NCBI GenBank assembly: GCA_018340375.1
Contig: JAFFJZ010000010.1
Span: 1,984,001-2,048,000, forward strand
DNA from: Gonatopus flavifemur
Lineage: Eukaryota; Arthropoda; Insecta; Hymenoptera; Dryinidae
DNA length: 64,000 bases
Reading direction: 5' to 3'
Positions 58,490 through 64,000 of this stretch are shown piece after piece. The number at the start of each line of letters is the position of its first letter. Within the stretch, counting starts at the first letter, position 1. Made by a program: the position numbers and the translations under genes. The notes under the pieces are model-generated. The model worked only from the letters and a program-made list of their open reading frames with translations, searched no databases and was not told where the DNA came from.

Positions 58490-59562
58490 GAATCTAATAC
58501 AGAGCATCGTAATGCGTGATTACGAATCATTGCAAAACGACTTTTGCCTTCAATGGTGAAATCGCGAGCAATGTCTCATTTAATAATCACTTTTCCACAT
58601 CGAAGAATGAGAAGTACTTTTAGTATCCTTTGAGCTTGGACATATCATATCCTGTGATTATGTGGTTCCGTGCATAGTGTACACTTTCGAAATTATAATT
58701 AGTGAAATTTCAAAAATTAAACTGTCGTGTGGAACTTGTACATTCGTCATTATCGATTTGAATGGACAAGAAAGGTTACAGCAATAATGTGTAACCAGGA
58801 CTTCAAATTTCACTTCGTTGCACTTTGTTCATTTGCGCCTGCCTTCATTAATATGCATCGCATGTAGCCATAAAATTTGTTGTACGTGTTGTCAGATTTC
58901 TCTTGATCACAATGAAAGCATTTAATTTATGTGAATAATGTTTTTTTTTCATTCCACGCCAACAGAGAGGTGCAGAGAAATATTAGGAATTTTACATTTC
59001 TGTTTGAACAAATATCAATACTTTCAATAGAAATGAGAATGTGGAAAACGTCATTGAAATCATGGAAGATACTTTCGAAAACTGACTTGACACTGTACGT
59101 GACATTTAAGAAAGATCAATAGCACAGAGTAAAGAAACCATCAGTTGGAACACAGCTATAAAATCTGAATCGTTTGACTTTGATAAACATTTTTCATCAT
59201 CATTATCATCATTATTATATTCGAATACAAAGTAAACACAATAATGAAGATGAAAGAGTTGTTAGGATCGATAATATTGTAAGTAACCAATCATAGATAT
59301 CAAATCATCAAGTGTTCGAACTATTATTTGTAACTTATTCTCATACAATTAATCAGGATTAATGTTTGTTGATTTCCAGTTTTTCTCTTTATACATATTA
59401 TTGAAAGTTATATACAATAATATGTTTGTACAAACATTGAGTATCGATGTTTCATCATATTTGATTTGAATGAAATTCAAGAGGGAGGATCATAAATTTT
59501 GACAATGCAGATATATTATTAAAATAATAGTTTCCAAGTCTCAATGTATTGAATTCAGGAAT

Positions 59563-59705
59563 TACCCTGGTAGAAATTTGCCCAGTTTAGCTGGCCACTG
59601 GTCAGCTACTAGTCGGTAACTAGCCAGTGACCGATCAGAAACACCCAGTTTCTGGCTACTAGCCAGAAACTGACCAGAAACCATGTAACGCTTTCCACCA
59701 GGGTA
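59563..59705. mobile_element. MITE with taccctggtagaaatttg / ccaccagggta ends
   Basis: 143 bp, with ctggccactggtcagctact, agtttctggctactagccag and gaccagaaac modules. The ends join the ccctagtagaaat group and the tacc(c)tggta ends seen at 2118-2433. Confidence 0.75.
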
Positions 59706-59784
59706 TATTTATTGCTTATATGACGTAGAAGCGATGAGTGAGAATTATTGATCCTTGATTTGATTCAGACTACTTAACTTTTTA

Positions 59785-60435
59785 ACAACCAAATGTGCTA
59801 AACTCTTTCCTTGACTTCAATTCCATACGATTTGGAAAAAAACGTAGGACTAGGATCTGGGTGTCCATATGTAATTTTTTTTGGGGTCGTTCTTCCGAAT
59901 AGTGTGTATGAAATTCCTGGAAAATCAAATCTTATCCTTTTTGCTTCAAAAATATCTTCAAAAAACGCGATTTTTCAAAAATTGAGATTCTTACTATGAT
60001 GCCACTATTTCTGCGTCTCCTAGAGTTTCAAAAACGTGTTCACGATACTTCGAGTTGAAAAATATAGTCTGACAATTTTAATTTTCATGAAAATCCAATT
60101 TTAACTTGAAAAATCCAAAAATTAAGAGATTTTGATGAATTTTGGCTTTCAGACGACATTTTGAATCCAAAAACGATAAAAATCCAAATTGTCAGACTAT
60201 GTTTTCCAAGCCGAAGTATCGAGAACACATTTCTAATACTCTAGGAGATGCGGAAAAAATGGTAAAGGGGTAGAATGTTATTTTTCAGGGATTTCATGTA
60301 CACCATTCGGGAGAGCGACCCCAAAAACAATAAGATATCAACTCCCTTATTCTAGTCCACCACTTTTTGCAAATGGTATGAGATTGAAATGAAGGTCGCA
60401 CATTCAAGGAACTTAGCACATTTGGTCGTTGAAGG
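59785..60435. mobile_element. Large inverted-repeat element (about 650 bp)
   Basis: Left arm: aaccaaatgtgctaaa, tttttggggtcgttcttccg, gcgtctcctagagtttcaaa, acgatacttcgag, tagtctgacaatttt. Right arm: aaattgtcagacta, gaagtatcgagaacac, atactctaggagatgc, gggagagcgaccccaaaaac and cttagcacatttggtcgtt. Arms of about 300 bp with a short AT-rich centre. Confidence 0.8.
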
Positions 60436-61621
60436 GCTAAGTCTAAAAATATGAGATTCAATCCTGAAGATGGGGATTTCAAAAACTGAAATTATCATAA
60501 GATGACAGTTGATGATTGTACAGAATCATGAATTTCTTAAAGCATCGATCTCGAAGTCTTTTCACATAAATAACAAACAAAAAAGAATCATCGTCATGTT
60601 TCAGGTGATTCCATTCCTCAGGCGTTTGAATTTCATTGCACACTGGATATTATGAACTAATATTCCATTGTCTTTCAATCCTAACATTCCTCGTCAGATC
60701 TTATGAGGTGGAGCCTCGTTTTTCAGTGAATAATAACACATATATCATTTGAAGAACAATATTTACATTACTATAACTTGGAACCAACCAGAAACATCTT
60801 GAAAAACTTTTAGTTCTGAATGTACATCATAAAACTACAATGATGTTAGCTCCACCACACTGCTAAAGTAAATGGAAATAGCAGCACGGCTAGAGAATTG
60901 ATGAACATGATTCACCTGTTCAGCGTTAACAATTGCCGCCATGTGCACTGTAAGAGCTGTAAATTTAGTATCAATTCTTTTCGTAGCCTCAGTCAAAAAA
61001 ATCAAGCTGGCTTCTATAAATTTTTCTACTTGTGATTCAGTTCCAGGAATTTCGTCAAGGTCCCATGTGGATAATTATGTGGAAAACTTTTCTAGTAAGG
61101 TTCCCACCCACTGGGAAATCTAGCTGGGTTTCGTAAGGAAAATTCTTTTACCTGAAAACCTGTTCCAGGAATTTAATTAGTCCCGGATGAGAAATTTTTC
61201 AAGCAAGGTTTTCACGTCAGGCCGTGTTGATTCCCGTATGAGTATCTGCATGGGGAATCCACCTAGCCGAATTCTGAGTTCAGAAGGAATGATTCGGATA
61301 GAAGATCTCATATAGGAATCCTATTCAGCCGAGTCCTAGCCCAGAAAGGATGGTTGAAATCCTTTACCGTAAAATAAATGCAAAAGTTGCTTCAGAATTC
61401 TGAACTCTAATTCGGAAAAGATGATTCATATGAAAGGTTTTATTGTGAATATTTTCAAATGAAGCCCCATTCAAATATCAAGGTTGTCATGATGAAATTG
61501 ATACTCTGATCAATAGACTCTCAGAATGTTTTATTTCCCTTCCAAATCGTTAGATCATGTATTATATCATTGGTTATACATTCTGATTATCGAATCAAAT
61601 TACTGCCAGTAAAAATCTTCC

Positions 61622-61728
61622 CCCTCAACATTTCAGACATTCATTATGTTCTCTAAATGATATCAAAAGTTTTGATATCATTCAGAAGACCCAATGAAGG
61701 TATGGAATGTTGGGGGGGGGGGGGGGGT
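61622..61728. repeat. Hairpin ending in a run of 16 G
   Basis: cccctcaacatttcagac, ttcattatgttctc and gatatcaaaa mirror ttttgatatcattc and atggaatgttgggg. The right side expands into 16 consecutive G (61712-61727). Confidence 0.75.
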
Positions 61729-61789
61729 ATGTTCACTGGGCTGAACCTTCATAAATTCAATTCTATGCAATATGGGGTAAAAATTAATC

Positions 61790-62100
61790 ATATAAGAACA
61801 TATGAAAATCATATGTGATCCATATAAAATTCATATATGGTCATATATGGCCATATATAATCCGTACATATCCCATATTGAATCTATGTATGGCCCATAT
61901 ACGACCCATATATAATTCATATGTAATCCATATATGACCCATGGATTCTTCATATATGTAAAGAAATTCTGCCATACATGAAATATTCTCCATATATGGA
62001 TTATATATGCATTATATGTGGATCATATATTGTCATATATGGATTTTTATGGATTATGTATGGATTATATATGAATTATGTATGGGTCATATATGTTTAC
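61790..62100. repeat. Degenerate catatatgg tandem array
   Basis: About 300 bp composed of variants of (c)catatatgg(a/g), catatgtga and ccatatatgacc. Spacing is near 10-20 bp, in both orientations because the unit is nearly self-complementary. Confidence 0.75.
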
Positions 62101-62109
62101 TTTTTACTA

Positions 62110-62310
62110 GGGATAGGTCAGTTATATACCAATGATATAACGAGGGCATCTAAATGCCCGCTTCAAACACGTACCAGTTACATTATATAGCTTTATAAAT
62201 AATTTCTACATATATCACAGGTATATCAAAGGTCATTTGGATGCTTTTGTTATATCATTGGTATATAAAAGACTTTGTTACATCAATGGTATGTTCGGTT
62301 CTAATAGGGA
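62110..62310. mobile_element. Short repeat with ttatataccaatgatataac / gttatatcattggtatataa arms
   Basis: The inverted modules gttatataccaatgatataa and ttatatcattggtatataaa, with agggcatctaaatgc / catttggatgct inside, define a small palindromic element ending near ctaataggga. Confidence 0.65.
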
Positions 62311-62663
62311 TGATTCCCTAGCACCCCCATACAGGTACCCATAAGTTCCCAGTTATTCCTATATTGATTTCATAGTATTCAAAAAGATTTTATAGTATCG
62401 CATGATTTATCATTTTCCTTCACGAGTTAGGACCTTGAACAAATTTTTGAAGAAACCAAACAGGAATATATAGTATTATGTGAAATCATCGGATGCTCGG
62501 AAAATTATGTAACTCTGTTCCCAACTGTCTTTTTAATACTTTCGAAGAACGATCGGAATACACTTGATGATGATGATGATTAATTCAATGAAGATCAAAC
62601 TGTATATTTCATTGATGATACATAAATTCATCAATCTCAAAAATAAACTCATGGACGCAAAGT

Positions 62664-62716
62664 ATCATCATAAATCATAAATCATAAATTATAAATCATC
62701 AATCATAAATCATAAA
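62664..62716. repeat. (ATAAATC)n short tandem repeat
   Basis: About seven units of 7 bp (ataaatc, with ataaatt and atcaatc variants). Confidence 0.85.
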
Positions 62717-62803
62717 CATGCTAACAATGAAGAAAAAAACCTAAGAACCGGATTCATCCTTGCCTTGTTTTTTTCTTGTCCTTCTCTTCCGATTTGGTTG
62801 CAG

Positions 62804-62898
62804 GCTGCACGTGGCGGGAGACACTAGGCACTTGTGTATTCGAGTCGGATTTCGGTTTCATGCTTAACTGCGCCTTCAAAAAGTCTGGCCTTTTCCGT
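62804..62898 (+). CDS. Candidate internal exon of a secreted Cys-containing protein
   Basis: The polypyrimidine-rich acceptor ttggttgcag ends at 62803 and the donor gtaaga begins at 62899. Frame with two leading bases: (G)CTWRETLGTCVFESDFGF then MLNCAFKKSGLFR. Third positions are strongly G/C-rich compared with the flanks, which supports real coding. Three Cys in about 30 residues (C-x7-C-x11-C spacing) suggest an extracellular domain, but I do not recognise it. Phase at the start (needs one base before) fits the donor at 38900, so this may follow the signal peptide MKITTTLFLFVVV. The 24 kb gap leaves room for another origin. The gene would continue right of the window. Confidence 0.55.
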
Positions 62899-64000
62899 GT
62901 AAGAAATCTCGGAGGGGTCAAAGGTTACGTCGGCTTGGGTGAGTTAGAATCCCGCATCGATTGATCGGATCGTCTTGTTTATAGCACATGAAATTCGATG
63001 GAATACGATAATCTTGTTAAGAAGCTACCAATTGTGACTTCGAATGAAAGATTTTTTAAACAATACTATTATACACTCCCTTTTATGATAAATTATGGGT
63101 ACATGTGAGGTTCTTTGTTTCTTCAGTATGGAAGAAAAAAAATCGAAGGAAGAAAGGGAAGTTCATATTCAAGGACAGTGAAGAATTTAATTCGAAACAT
63201 TTGAGTGAACAAATCATTTGTCAAATTCAACCTGTATATACTTGATGATTTCAAATGATTTCCTTTATCCACACTTAACCTCGTTAAGACCTAACCTGCG
63301 TAATCTATTGATCTTTGCTGAGTCTGCATTGTGAAAAAATGTACACCTAATTGCAATAATTCATTCACATTATCAAATCTAGTTGTAAATATTTCATAGC
63401 CTGAGGCAGGAGAAATTTGGGTGCAGTGAGACGCGCGGAACAATGTGACACTTCTACTGAAGAAAATATTCCTTGAATAGCAGTATTGCAGCGAGGAAAA
63501 AGAAATTGATGTTTTGTTTTATTTTTCATTTTCAACTGTCACAGTGCTACCGAAGAAATGTTTTCTTCTAAATTAAGTAAGAGTGTCACTTTCCCCTACT
63601 CTATCTTTGAAGTCGATAGACCTTCCACAGGGTCGACATGTTTCAATATTATAACACTTGACTTTTCATTACTCTTTGCTTTGATACACTAATTTGCAAT
63701 AGCTTAATATAATCTATCTTGTCAAATGCACATGTTTTGAATATTTATTCTTATTCTGCTGCATAATTTTAATATTTTGTCCGTCATGATTATTTATGTA
63801 CTGAAATTAATGTAGAGAATACAAATTATATAAAAATATTGTAACATCAGATTAAATTGTCTGATGAAAGCACAGGTAAGAATATAGCCTCCACAGAACA
63901 TCCGTGTGAGATGCGTAAAGTGCAGCTACATGGAGTTGATTGATCTTTCTTGTACATTTGAGCAAAAAAATGTGTCTCGAACGTACATTGCGATATAGTG
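62899..64000. other. Non-coding stretch at the right edge, probable intron
   Basis: AT-rich, with no further exon or repeat recognised. If the exon ending at 62898 is real, this is intron sequence. Confidence 0.4.

Larger units (their letters stand above)
38901..62803 (+). other. Long non-coding stretch, possibly one 24 kb intron
   Basis: If the exons at 38861 and 62804 belong together this is a single GT-AG intron (gtatgt...ggttgcag). I saw no convincing coding exon in it. Most recognisable content is palindromic elements and fossils, annotated separately. Stretches such as 40161-42320, 43770-46600, 54041-58250 and 60440-61620 show no recognised feature beyond short chance frames. Confidence 0.4.

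Noticed and set aside
61790..62100. Possible CRISPR-like or regulatory array of catatatgg units
   Set aside because: Units are degenerate, self-complementary and irregularly spaced with no unique spacers. It is a simple AT-rich tandem repeat.
1..64000. A bacterial-type defence or other multi-gene system
   Set aside because: All supported genes are intron-containing eukaryotic genes on an AT-rich background. No operon, CRISPR or phage-type gene set is visible.

Overview
This is a eukaryotic, AT-rich window with large introns, GT-AG splice sites and very little coding sequence. Gene content (an EP4-like prostanoid-type GPCR, an adenylate-kinase-like protein, Tigger and non-LTR relics) and the dense short palindromic elements fit an insect nuclear genome. 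I cannot fix the order from sequence alone.

Four protein-coding loci can be supported. (1) At the left edge, on the minus strand, are the first 40 codons of a Gln/Ser-rich N-terminus that runs out of the window. A GC-rich, promoter-like block lies about 0.4-1 kb upstream of it. (2) A minus-strand adenylate-kinase-family gene has two coding exons (18644-18509 and 11009-10453) and a 7.5 kb intron that interrupts the P-loop. It encodes 229 aa, keeps Walker A but has lost several residues normally used in catalysis. (3) A minus-strand class A GPCR of the prostaglandin E receptor type has six coding exons between 33136 and 21431. All splice phases agree and give 399 aa with seven transmembrane helices. 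Loci 2 and 3 lie head-to-tail. (4) On the plus strand, a signal-peptide exon (38861-38900) and a Cys-containing exon (62804-62898) have compatible phases and may belong to one secreted protein with a very long intron. That link is provisional.

The rest is intron and intergenic DNA packed with short non-autonomous inverted-repeat elements. Many fall into a few groups that share terminal motifs (CCCANNNAGCACA, ACACGGAGAAAA, CCCTRGTAGAAAT) although their interiors differ. Decayed coding relics include a Tigger/pogo-type transposase (53.3-53.8 kb), a widespread insect repeat-type protein of unknown function (24.9-25.4 kb) and a possible non-LTR ORF1 piece (36.5 kb). Two tRNA-like Pol III promoter units (16.7 and 35.0 kb) and a degenerate tandem repeat of about 145 bp (14.9-15.4 kb) are also visible.

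I found no operon-like, defence-like or CRISPR-like system. The most interesting coding observations are the eroded active site of the kinase-like protein and the missing ligand-anchoring Arg in the prostanoid-like receptor. The most interesting structural observation is the sharing of terminal motifs across otherwise unrelated palindromes.
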